A DNA stretch of 64,000 nt from Saccharothrix saharensis. Its GTDB lineage: Bacteria > Actinomycetota > Actinomycetes > Mycobacteriales > Pseudonocardiaceae. The first letter of the stretch is position 1; every line of letters begins with the position of its first letter. Shown piece by piece: positions 34,842 through 42,133 of the stretch. The position numbers and the translations under genes are program-made. The notes under the pieces are model-generated. The model was not told the DNA's origin and did no database searches. It worked only from the letters and a program-made list of their open reading frames with translations. The stretch is from assembly GCF_006716745.1 (NCBI RefSeq), contig NZ_VFPP01000001.1, forward strand, positions 3,906,001 to 3,970,000, written 5' to 3'.

Positions 34842-36296
34842 TCACCCGATCGTGTTCGTGAGGCCGTAGGACTCGGCCAGTTCGATCAGGGTTCGGGCGG
34901 CGAAGCCGGTGGCTCCCGGCACCACCTCGTCGTAGACCTTGTCGGCGCGGGCGGGGCCTGCGATGTCCAGGTGGGCCCACGGCACGTCGCCGGTGAACTC
35001 CTTCAGGAACAGCGCCGCGGTGATGCCGCCCGGGCCCGGTGGGCACTGGCGCAGGTCGGCGATGTCGCTCCGGACGTCCGCCGCCAAGTCCTCCGGCAGC
35101 GGCATGCGCCACCACGACTCGCCCACGCGCGCACCGGCGGCCGTGACGCGGGCGGCCAGGTCGTCGTCGGTGGCGAACAGGCCGCCGGTGCGCAGGCCCA
35201 GGCTGACCTTCATCGCACCGGTCAGGGTGGCGACGTCGACCAGGTAGTCCGGCGCGAGGGTGCGCACGGCGTAGGACAGGGCGTCGGCGAGGACCAGGCG
35301 GCCTTCCGCGTCCGTGTTCGTCACCTCGGTCGTCGTGCCCCCGTGATGGGTGATCACGTCACCCGGTCGGTAGGCCGAGCCGGACACGTGGTTCTCCGCG
35401 GCGGGCACCAGGCCGGTCACGCGCACCGGCAGGCTCTGCCGCGCGATGCCGATCAGCGCCGCGATGACCGCCGCGCCGCCGGACATGTCCGTGCGCATCA
35501 GGTGCATGCCGTCGGCCGGCTTGATCGAGATCCCGCCGGTGTCGAACGTGATGCCCTTGCCCACCAGGACCAGGTGCGGCTCGCCGGCACCGCCCGTGCC
35601 CGGCCAGGTCAGCTCGATGAACCGGGGCGGCCGGGCGGACCCGCCGCCGACCGCCAGCACGCCGCCGAACCGCTGCTCGGCCAGCCACTTCTCGTCCCGC
35701 ACCTCGACCCGCAGGCCGGGCACCGCCCGGGCCGCCTTCACCGCCGCCGCGGCCAGCCAGGACGGATCCTTCACGTTCGACGGCGTGTTCGCCAGGTCAC
35801 GCCCCAACGACGTCGCCGCGGCCAGCGCGTTCGCCTTGCGGACCACGTCGGCCGCCCCCGGCACGTCGGTGACCAGGCGCAACGACTTCACCCGCGGCGG
35901 GGGCTCGGCGCCGGTCACCGTGAACCGGTAGCCGCCGACGGCCGCGCCCAGCGTGAACGCCGCCACCGCGTCCCGCGTCACGTCACCGGGCAGCCGCACG
36001 TCGAACGTGGTCCCGCCCGCCTTCTCGGCGTCCGCGTGCAGCGCCCGCACCAGCGACGCACCGGCCCGGCGCCAGTCGCCCGGCCCGCCGTCGCCCACGC
36101 CGACCACCCACGACCGCCCCTGCCGGGACGTCGCACCGGCCAGGCCGCTCACGTCACCGAGGTCGGCCACGTCCTCCGCGCCGGGCCCCACCCGCACCGG
36201 GTCGCCGGGGAACGCGACGAGCACCGCGGGCACACCTCGCCGGAGGGTGTCGGCCACCTCGACGGTGACCAGCGGGGTGGGCAGGGGCGCTCGCAC
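34842..36296 (-). CDS. pepA: Leucyl aminopeptidase (M17)
   Basis: 484-residue cytosolic aminopeptidase with two metal ions. Metal and catalytic motifs are VGKGITFDTGGISIKP (Lys and Asp ligands, about residues 245-260), MRTDMSGGAAV and the family signature NTDAEGRL (about 325-332). The N-terminal macro-like domain is more divergent. GTG 36296 has GGAGG seven bases upstream, which fixes the start. It releases N-terminal residues in peptide turnover and, in actinomycetes, possibly in mycothiol S-conjugate processing (inference). Neighbours are a decayed MFS gene and the DUF3117 gene. Confidence 0.93.
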   Translation of the reverse strand: MRAPLPTPLVTVEVADTLRRGVPAVLVAFPGDPVRVGPGAEDVADLGDVSGLAGATSRQGRSWVVGVGDGGPGDWRRAGASLVRALHADAEKAGGTTFDVRLPGDVTRDAVAAFTLGAAVGGYRFTVTGAEPPPRVKSLRLVTDVPGAADVVRKANALAAATSLGRDLANTPSNVKDPSWLAAAAVKAARAVPGLRVEVRDEKWLAEQRFGGVLAVGGGSARPPRFIELTWPGTGGAGEPHLVLVGKGITFDTGGISIKPADGMHLMRTDMSGGAAVIAALIGIARQSLPVRVTGLVPAAENHVSGSAYRPGDVITHHGGTTTEVTNTDAEGRLVLADALSYAVRTLAPDYLVDVATLTGAMKVSLGLRTGGLFATDDDLAARVTAAGARVGESWWRMPLPEDLAADVRSDIADLRQCPPGPGGITAALFLKEFTGDVPWAHLDIAGPARADKVYDEVVPGATGFAARTLIELAESYGLTNTIG

Positions 36297-36414
36297 GGGG
36301 GGACCTCCGAAGGGCGGTGGTGTGGGTGCGGCCGGAGTGGAAAGTCGCAGGTGGGGCCCCTGGTGGGCACTCAGCGCGACGGCACCGGCACGCGGGTCGG
36401 CACGACGTAGCGAT

Positions 36415-36442
36415 GCCCCGGTTCCACAGTGGAAACCGGGGC
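36415..36442 (-). terminator. Hairpin after the DUF3117 gene
   Basis: GCCCCGGTTCCA (36415-36426) pairs with TGGAAACCGGGGC (36430-36442) with one bulged A and a 3-base loop. It lies 27 nt past the stop of the DUF3117 gene on the minus strand and probably ends that short transcript before the aminopeptidase start. Confidence 0.7.
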
Positions 36443-36468
36443 GTCGACGCTTTCTCTGCTCCGGCCGG

Positions 36469-36636
36469 TCAGCCGGCGGCTGCCTTGAGGGCGTCGCCCA
36501 GGGCGTTGGCCTCATCCGCCGACATCTCGACGACGAGGCGCCCACCACCCTCGAGCGGAACGCGCATCACGATGCCGCGCCCCTCCTTGGTCACCTCGAG
36601 GGGACCGTCGCCAGTCCGGGGCTTCATGGCCGCCAT
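36469..36636 (-). CDS. DUF3117 small protein
   Basis: 55 residues, MAAMKPRTGDGPLEVTKEGR followed by GIVMRVPLEGGGRLVVEMSA and DEANALGDALKAAAG. This is the highly conserved actinobacterial DUF3117 protein, Rv1211 in M. tuberculosis by recall, which also sits beside glgM and tagA. It forms a compact beta structure; function is unknown. ATG 36636 has GGAGGGA upstream and a hairpin follows the stop, so it is a separate transcription unit. The near-invariant sequence makes the call firm despite the small size. Confidence 0.92.
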   Translation of the reverse strand: MAAMKPRTGDGPLEVTKEGRGIVMRVPLEGGGRLVVEMSADEANALGDALKAAAG

Positions 36637-36700
36637 CGCGTGCTCCCTCCGTCAACATCTTCCCCGTCCGACCAGGGCCGGATACTCCGCCCATTCTCCC

Positions 36701-36835
36701 CTATGCGGACTCGGCAGCGAAACCGAACCGATCTTTCCGACCGCCCGGCGGCCGGTTCGCGATCTTCACCAACGCGCAGATCAGGGCCAGGATCGCCGCG
36801 CCCCAACGACTTCCGCGCCGACCGCCGACCGTCAC
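36701..36835 (-). CDS. Small membrane protein, 44 aa
   Basis: GTG 36835 to TAG 36701 reads VTVGGRRGSRWGAAILALIC, then ALVKIANRPPGGRKDRFGFA and AESA. A basic head precedes one hydrophobic helix (WGAAILALICALVKIA) and a charged tail. No strong ribosome site is seen before the GTG. The positive-inside pattern and coding-type base use suggest a true small membrane protein, but the family is not recognised. It lies upstream of the DUF3117 gene by 64 nt, divergent from paaX. Confidence 0.45.
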   Translation of the reverse strand: MTVGGRRGSRWGAAILALICALVKIANRPPGGRKDRFGFAAESA

Positions 36836-36899
36836 CTGGTCGTGACCCGTCGCGGGTGTTGTGGCGTGTCGCGGGGTCGCCCTGACAGACTCGGCTCTC

Positions 36900-37679
36900 G
36901 TGCGAGCCCGTTCCGCGCTCTTCGACGTCTACGGCGGCCACCTCCGCGAGCGGGGTGGCGCGGCGACGATCGCCGCCCTCGTCCGGTTGCTGGAGCCGCT
37001 GGACTTCGCCGCGCCCGCGGTGCGCACGGCGGTGTCGCGCACGGTGCGGCAGGGCTGGCTGGAACCGGTCCGCCTGCCCGACGGCCCCGGCTACGCGATG
37101 ACACCTCGCGCGGAACGGCGGCTGGACGAGGCGGCGGCCCGCATCTACCGCACCCGGCCGTCCACGTGGGACGGTCGGTGGCACGTGGTGGTGCTGGAGG
37201 AGCTGCCGGCCCGCGAGGCGCGCGACCGGCTCGCCTCCTCGCTGCAACTGCTCGGCTACGGCGCGCTGGGCCCGGTGACGTGGGTCGCACCACGCCCGTC
37301 GCCGGAGCTGGCGGACGTCCTCACCGCGGAGGACGTGCGCGGCAGCACGTTCCACGGCGAGCACGAGGGCGACCCGGCGGAGCTGGCGGCCCGCGCCTGG
37401 GACCTGGGCACGCTGGGGCTCGACTACGCCCGGTTCGTGGCCGAGTGGGAGCCGGTGATGTCCGCTGTGGACGGTACGTCGCCGCCGTCGGCGTTCGCCG
37501 CGTCACAGCGGTTCCTGCACGCGTGGCGCAAGTTCCTGTTCCGCGACCCGGGCCTGCCGCGCGAGCTGCTGCCCGGCGACTGGCCGGGCGCGGGGGCGGC
37601 CGCGTTCTTCGACCGGCACACCAACCGCCTCGCGCCCGCGGTGGCCAAGTTCGTCGACGACTGCCTCGCCCACCACTAA
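36900..37679 (+). CDS. PaaX-family transcriptional regulator
   Basis: 259 residues with the PaaX layout: an N-terminal winged helix (ARSALFDVYGGHLRERGGAA, AALVRLLEPLDFAAPAVRTA, VSRTVRQGWLEPVR), a central region (WDGRWHVVVLEELPAREARD) and a C-terminal domain (RFLHAWRKFLFRDPGLPREL). PaaX repressors bind phenylacetyl-CoA in relatives. GTG 36900 gives the expected ARSALFDVYG start; CAGACT lies eight bases before it. The next gene, an enoyl-CoA hydratase of the PaaG type, begins 14 nt later, so the pair probably acts in aryl- or acyl-CoA breakdown, although the rest of a paa cluster is absent. Confidence 0.88.
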   Translation: MRARSALFDVYGGHLRERGGAATIAALVRLLEPLDFAAPAVRTAVSRTVRQGWLEPVRLPDGPGYAMTPRAERRLDEAAARIYRTRPSTWDGRWHVVVLEELPAREARDRLASSLQLLGYGALGPVTWVAPRPSPELADVLTAEDVRGSTFHGEHEGDPAELAARAWDLGTLGLDYARFVAEWEPVMSAVDGTSPPSAFAASQRFLHAWRKFLFRDPGLPRELLPGDWPGAGAAAFFDRHTNRLAPAVAKFVDDCLAHH

Positions 37680-37693
37680 CCGGAGGTCACCCC

Positions 37694-38473
37694 GTGTCCG
37701 AACTCCTCATCGACGACGCTGACGGCGTTCGCACCTTCACGCTCAACCGGCCGGAGTCGTTCAACTCGTTCACGGTGGCGTTGAAGGAGCGGTTCCTGGA
37801 GGCCGTGGTGGAGACCGCCGCGGACGACGCGGTGCGGGCGGTCGTGGTCACGGGCGCGGGGAAGGCGTTCTGCGCCGGTCAGGACCTCAAGGAGCACGTG
37901 GCGCTGCTGGAGGCGGGTGACCCGGCACCGCTGAACACGGTGGAGCGGCACTACAACCCGCTGATCAAGGCGATCGTGGGCATGCCGAAGCCGGTCATCG
38001 CGGCGGTGAACGGGATGGCGGCGGGCGCGGGGGCGTCGCTGGCGTACGCGTGCGACCTGCGGGTGGCCGGGGCGGGGGCGAGGTTCCTGATGGCGTTCGC
38101 GAACGTGGGGTTGACCGCGGACTCGGGCGCGTCGTGGACGCTGCCGCGGCTGATCGGGCACGGCCGGGCGATGGAGATGATGCTGCTCGCGCAGCCGGTG
38201 GGCGCGGAGGAGGCGCTGCGGATCGGCATGGTGGGGCAGGTGGTGCCGGACGGCGAGGTGCTGTCGACGGCGCAGGCGCTGGCCCGCCAGCTCGCCGCGG
38301 GCCCGACCACGGCCTACGCCAAGATCAAGGAGGCGATGGCGTTCTCCGGCGAGCTGGCGGCGGCGCTGGACGTGGAGGCGCGCACGCAGGCGGAGGCGGG
38401 TGCGACGGCCGACCACCGGGAGGCGGTGGCCGCGTTCGTGGCCAAGCGGAAGCCGTCGTTCACCGGGCGGTGA
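37694..38473 (+). CDS. Enoyl-CoA hydratase/isomerase (PaaG-like)
   Basis: 259-residue crotonase-fold enzyme. The beginning LLIDDADGVRTFTLNRPESF, the oxyanion block GAGKAFCAGQDLKEH (about residues 55-70) and GMPKPVIAAVNGMAAGAGAS (about 95-115) are typical. At the catalytic position the sequence reads FANVGLTADSGASWTLPRLI, where the aspartate of ADSG is the arrangement of PaaG-type ring-opening isomerases rather than of classical hydratases with two glutamates. GTG 37694 has GGAGGT upstream. Coupled to the PaaX gene. The end overlaps the convergent tagA gene by 14 nt. Confidence 0.9.
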   Translation: MSELLIDDADGVRTFTLNRPESFNSFTVALKERFLEAVVETAADDAVRAVVVTGAGKAFCAGQDLKEHVALLEAGDPAPLNTVERHYNPLIKAIVGMPKPVIAAVNGMAAGAGASLAYACDLRVAGAGARFLMAFANVGLTADSGASWTLPRLIGHGRAMEMMLLAQPVGAEEALRIGMVGQVVPDGEVLSTAQALARQLAAGPTTAYAKIKEAMAFSGELAAALDVEARTQAEAGATADHREAVAAFVAKRKPSFTGR

Positions 38474-39062
38474 CGGCGGGGGTCCCGGTGGGGCTCTCGG
38501 CGGGGGTGTCGGCGGGGGTGTCGGCGCGGAAGCAGGTCGCGATGTGGTCGTCGACCATGCCGGTGGCCTGCATCAGCGCGTAGCAGGTGGTGGGGCCGAG
38601 GAAGACGAACCCGCGGCGCTTGAGCTCCTTGGCCATGGCCTTGGACTCGGGCGTCACGGCGGGCACGTCGGCGATCGTGGCGGGCCGCTCGTGGCGCTCG
38701 GGCTTGAACGACCACAGCAGGTCGTCCAGCGGCACGTCCAGGTCGGCCACCGCGCGGGCGTTGTTGATCGTGGCGTTGATCTTGGCGCGGTTGCGGACGA
38801 TGCCCGCGTCGGCCATCAGCCGGTCGAAGTCGGCGGTCCCGAACCGGGCGACCGCCTCGGGCCGGAAGCCCGCGAACGCGGCCCGGAAGTTCTCCCGCTT
38901 GCGCAGGATGGTGATCCAGGACAGGCCGGACTGGAACGACTCGAGCGACATCCGCTCGAACATGGCCGACTCGCCGTGCAGCTCGACGCCCCACTCGGTG
39001 TCGTGGTACTCGACGTAGTCGGGCGTGCTGTCGCCCCACGGGCAGCGGACGAGGTCGGTCAT
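38460..39062 (-). CDS. tag: DNA-3-methyladenine glycosylase I
   Basis: 200-residue base-excision repair enzyme that removes 3-methyladenine. Start MTDLVRCPWGDSTPDYVEYH, then DTEWGVELHGESAMFERMSL, LSWITILRKRENFR and the C-terminal FVGPTT-like FLGPTTCYALMQATGMVDDH are characteristic; Cys and His residues for the structural zinc are present (RCPW, YH, and a later C). An unusual low-complexity tail ADTPADTPAESPTGTP is encoded by GGTGTCGGC-type repeats and looks like a local expansion. ATG 39062 overlaps the stop of the SRPBCC gene (ATGA). The position matches Rv1210 (tagA). Confidence 0.93.
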   Translation of the reverse strand: MTDLVRCPWGDSTPDYVEYHDTEWGVELHGESAMFERMSLESFQSGLSWITILRKRENFRAAFAGFRPEAVARFGTADFDRLMADAGIVRNRAKINATINNARAVADLDVPLDDLLWSFKPERHERPATIADVPAVTPESKAMAKELKRRGFVFLGPTTCYALMQATGMVDDHIATCFRADTPADTPAESPTGTPAVTAR

Positions 39063-39475
39063 GGCGTGCGGTACTCCCGGGCGAAGGCGGCGAAGCGGCG
39101 CAGGGACCATTTCACACCCGGTGCGAAGGCCAGGTTGAGCGGCAGGGCGATGTCCTCGGACCAGACGAGCTCGCTGCGCGCGTCACCGCGCGGGACGACG
39201 ACGAACTCGCCGGTGCCGCGCACGAGCCGGCCGGTGTGCACGACCGCGCAGCGCACCGGCGGCTCCCAGGCGGTGATGCGCATGGTGTCGGTGAACCCGA
39301 TCGGGCCGACACCGGTGAACGCGGACAGCCCGCTGCCCTCGCTCGCCCCGTCGCCGCTGGTCACCCGGACGGTGGTGCCGAGCATCCACTCGCCCTGCCG
39401 CGCCCAGTCGGTCAGCGCCGCCCAGGTGGTCGCCGGCGGCGCCTCGACCTCGACGCGCAGCTCAAGCCGGGTCAC
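39059..39475 (-). CDS. SRPBCC-fold protein
   Basis: 138 residues of the START/polyketide-cyclase-like SRPBCC superfamily: LELRVEVEAPPATTWAALTD (first strand and helix), GIGFTDTMRITAWE-like middle (PIGFTDTMRITAWEPPVRCA) and the long C-terminal helix APGVKWSLRRFAAFAREYR. The fold encloses a hydrophobic ligand; the ligand is unknown. It lies between the DivIVA-like gene (14-nt overlap) and tag (4-nt overlap) in one operon, which matches the cell-wall/repair block around Rv1209-Rv1210. Confidence 0.85.
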   Translation of the reverse strand: MTRLELRVEVEAPPATTWAALTDWARQGEWMLGTTVRVTSGDGASEGSGLSAFTGVGPIGFTDTMRITAWEPPVRCAVVHTGRLVRGTGEFVVVPRGDARSELVWSEDIALPLNLAFAPGVKWSLRRFAAFAREYRTP

Positions 39476-39839
39476 GCTGCGGCTCCCGCCCGGGTTCCGG
39501 CTCGGGCTCGGCGACGGGACCGGCGGGACCGGCGGGTCGCGGGTCGACGCCCAGCTCGGCCTCCAGCTCGGCGACGCGGTCGCGCAGCCGCTCGACCTCG
39601 CCGGCCAGGCGGTCCAGCGCCCAGTCCACCTCGGTCATCTTGTAACCGCGCAGGACCTGCTGGAACTTCAGGTCCCGCACGTCCTCCGGGGTCACGTCGT
39701 CGGACGGCAGGCGGGTCGGCGACGCGCCCGGCGGCAGCGGCGCCAGCTCCTCGCCACGGCCGAACACGAGGGCGGCCAGCAGGAAGACCACGGCCGCCAC
39801 GAGCGCCATGACGAGGATGTAGAAGAGCGCTGAGGTCAC
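39462..39839 (-). CDS. DivIVA-domain membrane protein (Rv1209-like)
   Basis: 125 residues: an N-terminal membrane helix (ALFYILVMALVAAVVFLLAA, residues 4-23), then a DivIVA-type segment (EDVRDLKFQQVLRGYKMTEV, WALDRLAGEVERLRDRVAEL) that should form a coiled coil, and a proline/glutamate-rich tail. DivIVA proteins (Wag31 in actinobacteria) organise polar growth; this short membrane form is of unknown role. GTG 39839 starts the helix directly. The gene heads the DivIVA-SRPBCC-tag operon. The order resembles Rv1209-Rv1210 as recalled. Confidence 0.85.
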   Translation of the reverse strand: MTSALFYILVMALVAAVVFLLAALVFGRGEELAPLPPGASPTRLPSDDVTPEDVRDLKFQQVLRGYKMTEVDWALDRLAGEVERLRDRVAELEAELGVDPRPAGPAGPVAEPEPEPGREPQRDPA

Positions 39840-39867
39840 GTGACGATCGTGACACATGCCCGCCGGG

Positions 39868-40545
39868 TCACACCGAGGAGAACACCACACAGCGCCGCGC
39901 GAGGACGGCCAGCCGAAGCGCGATGACCAGGGAGACGACGGTCGCGGCGGTCACCGGGGGTGACAGGAGCAGCCGTGCGGCGTCCAGGTAGGCGGTGGCG
40001 GCCAGGATCGCCACGTTGCCGAGCAGCGACACGCCGACCGCGACGACGGCGACCACGCCCGCGAGCCGGGCCAGGGTCGCGGTGCTGACCGCCGCGCGGG
40101 CCAGACGCCGCCCGACCAGCAGCGCGAGCACCGCCGCGCCCGCCACGAACCACGCCGAGGTGTCGGTGAAGCGGGCGACGAGCAGGTACCAGTCGGGTGG
40201 CGGGGCGTCGAAGTCCTGCCACTCGCCGATCCAGAACCGGCGGTTGAGCTCCCACATCACGTACGCGAGGGGCACCACGAGCAGCACCGACCGCAGCGTG
40301 CGCGCACCGTAGGCGAGGCCGAGCAGCCCCTGGTACTCGCGGGCGATGGTGGTGACCGGGCCGAACTCGGCGACGGCGCGGCGTTGCGCGGCCTCCTCGC
40401 CGAGGCCCCGGTCGCGGTGCGCGGCGGCGGCGTCGTGGAGGCTGTCGCGGGCTTCGGCGAGCAGGTCGTCCTTGACCGGGTCGGGTCCGCGCAGCCGCCG
40501 GTCCAGGGCGGTCACGTACTCGTCGATCACGCCTGCGCCGGCCAC
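39868..40545 (-). CDS. Membrane protein with permease-prefix/DUF1700-type head
   Basis: 225 residues. The N-terminus YVTALDRRLRGPDPVKDDLL, followed by EARDSLHDAAAAHRDRGLGE and RAVAEFGPVTTIAREYQGLL, is the permease-prefix-like helical domain often encoded next to PadR regulators. About five membrane helices follow. GTG 40545 has GGAGG six bases upstream; a second GTG at 40530 overlaps the PadR stop (GTGA) but lacks a ribosome site. It is paired with padR, the classic arrangement in which the PadR protein controls the membrane protein. Function is unknown. Confidence 0.78.
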   Translation of the reverse strand: MAGAGVIDEYVTALDRRLRGPDPVKDDLLAEARDSLHDAAAAHRDRGLGEEAAQRRAVAEFGPVTTIAREYQGLLGLAYGARTLRSVLLVVPLAYVMWELNRRFWIGEWQDFDAPPPDWYLLVARFTDTSAWFVAGAAVLALLVGRRLARAAVSTATLARLAGVVAVVAVGVSLLGNVAILAATAYLDAARLLLSPPVTAATVVSLVIALRLAVLARRCVVFSSV

Positions 40546-40865
40546 GGCCCACCTCCCAGCACGCCCTCGATCGCGGTGGTGAACTCGCGCCACGCGGTGC
40601 GCTCGGCGGCCAGCGCACGCCGGCCCGCCTTCGTGAGCCGGTAGGTGCGGCGCTGCCGGCCGCCGACGGTGCTCCACTCGCTGGCCACCAGGCCCGCGGT
40701 CTCCAGCCGGCGCAGGGCCGGGTAGACGGTGCCGGTGGGCAGGTCGAGGGCACCGCCGCTGCGCCGCTGCAACGCCTCGATGATGGCGTAGCCGTGCAGC
40801 TGGCCGCCGTCGAGCGTGGCCAGCAGGAGCGCGTCGAGGTGCCCGCGCAACGCGTCGGACTTCAT
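40527..40865 (-). CDS. PadR-family transcriptional regulator
   Basis: 112-residue winged-helix regulator. LDALLLATLDGGQLHGYAII, followed by EALQRRSGGALDLPTGTVYP and ALRRLETAGLVASEW, is the PadR DNA-binding core, with the wing GRQRRTYRLTKAG. It has the short C-terminal helix of PadR subfamily 2. The gene overlaps the downstream membrane-protein gene and is divergent from cydA across 89 nt that contain a perfect 8-bp-arm palindrome, so it may act on itself and perhaps on the cyd genes. Confidence 0.9.
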   Translation of the reverse strand: MKSDALRGHLDALLLATLDGGQLHGYAIIEALQRRSGGALDLPTGTVYPALRRLETAGLVASEWSTVGGRQRRTYRLTKAGRRALAAERTAWREFTTAIEGVLGGGPWPAQA

Positions 40866-40901
40866 GAGTAGCCACTCTACTGATCACGGGCCGGGGTGGG
40901 A

Positions 40902-40919
40902 ATCGGGGACATCCCCGAT
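40902..40919. promoter_or_regulatory. Palindrome between padR and cydA
   Basis: ATCGGGGA (40902-40909) and TCCCCGAT (40912-40919) form a perfect dyad with a 2-base spacer, 36 nt before the cydA ATG and 37 nt before the padR ATG in the other direction. Its centre position suits an operator for both genes. The Rex-type TTGTGAA dyad known for cyd genes in other actinomycetes is not seen. Confidence 0.5.
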
Positions 40920-40954
40920 GTTAAGTTGTCTGCCTACATATACCGTACCTACCC

Positions 40955-42121
40955 ATGGATGCTCTCGGACTGGCCCGGCTCCAGTTCGCCACCACGACGT
41001 CGTTCCACTTCCTGTTCGTGCTCCTGACGCTCGGGCTGGTCACGGCGGTGGCGGTGATGCAGACCCGGGCCACGCTGTCCGCCGATCCCGTGCACGCGCG
41101 GATGACGCGCTTCTGGGGACGGCTCTACGTGGTGAACTACGCGCTCGGCATCGCGACCGGCATCGTCATGGAGTTCCAGTTCGGGCTGAACTGGTCGGGC
41201 CTGTCGACGTTCGCGGGCGACGTGTTCGGCGCGCCGCTGGCGCTGGAGACGCTGGTCGCGTTCTTCCTGGAGTCGACGTTCCTGGGTTTGTGGATCTTCG
41301 GCTGGGACCGGCTCGACAAGTGGGTCCACCTGGCGCTGATCTGGCTGGTGACGCTGACCGCGTTCGCGTCCGCGTTCTGGATCATGATGGCGAACGCCTT
41401 CCTCCAGCACCCCGCCGGGCACGAGCCGCGCGACGGCGTGCTGCGGATGGTCGACTTCTCCGCGCTGGTGGCCAACCCGACGTTCGGCACCGCGTTCCTG
41501 CACGTGTGCTTCGCGTCGTTGACCGTCGGCGGGGTGTTCCTGACCGGGGTGAGCGCCTACCACTTCATCCGGCGCACCACCGAGGTCGACTTCTTCCGCC
41601 GGTCGCTGCGGCTGGGCGTGGTGCTGACCGCGCTGGCCACGCCGATGCTGATCGGCTTCGGGTTCGGGCAGTTCCCGATCGTCCAGCGGTACCAGCCGGA
41701 CAAGTTCGACACGGTCGGCGCGGTGGACGGCGCGGGCCTCGGGTTCATGATCCAGATCGGGTTCGTGCTGCTGCTGGTGAGCTGGGCGACCGTGCCGCTG
41801 CTGTTGCGCGACTGGGTGGTGCGGCTGCGGTTCCCGCTGTACCTGATGGTGGCCGGCATCCCGCTGCCGTTCGTGGCGGCGATCGGCGGCTGGCTGTTCC
41901 GCGAGGTCGGGCGGCAGCCGTGGCTGATCCAGGGCGTGCTGACGACGCAGGACGCGATGTCGCACGTCAGCCGGGACCAGGTGCTCGTGTCGTTCATCGC
42001 GTTCACCGGGGTGTTCACGGTCTTGGCGGTCGCCGACTGGGTGCTGATCGCCCGGCTGGCCCGGCGCGGGCCGGTGTCGTCCGACGAGGCGCCCGTGTCG
42101 CCACTCGTTCCGGCTCTGTGA
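40955..42121 (+). CDS. cydA: bd-type terminal oxidase subunit I lacking the Q-loop
   Basis: 388 residues of cytochrome bd oxidase subunit I. Conserved features are RLQFATTTSFHFLFVLLTLG with the heme ligand His18, MEFQFGLNWSGLSTFAGDVF, FGAPLALETLVAFFLESTFL with both proton-path glutamates, the second heme histidine in LHVCFASLT, a methionine in FMIQIGFVL and GWLFREVGRQPW. Usual subunits have about 480-520 residues. Here the periplasmic quinol-binding Q-loop between GFGFGQFPIVQRYQPDKFD and the FMIQIG helix is reduced to about 10-15 residues. Either quinol binds differently or the electron donor is not the normal quinol. Heads cydABDC. Confidence 0.9.
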   Translation: MDALGLARLQFATTTSFHFLFVLLTLGLVTAVAVMQTRATLSADPVHARMTRFWGRLYVVNYALGIATGIVMEFQFGLNWSGLSTFAGDVFGAPLALETLVAFFLESTFLGLWIFGWDRLDKWVHLALIWLVTLTAFASAFWIMMANAFLQHPAGHEPRDGVLRMVDFSALVANPTFGTAFLHVCFASLTVGGVFLTGVSAYHFIRRTTEVDFFRRSLRLGVVLTALATPMLIGFGFGQFPIVQRYQPDKFDTVGAVDGAGLGFMIQIGFVLLLVSWATVPLLLRDWVVRLRFPLYLMVAGIPLPFVAAIGGWLFREVGRQPWLIQGVLTTQDAMSHVSRDQVLVSFIAFTGVFTVLAVADWVLIARLARRGPVSSDEAPVSPLVPAL

Positions 42122-42133
42122 GGGGTGCTCGTC

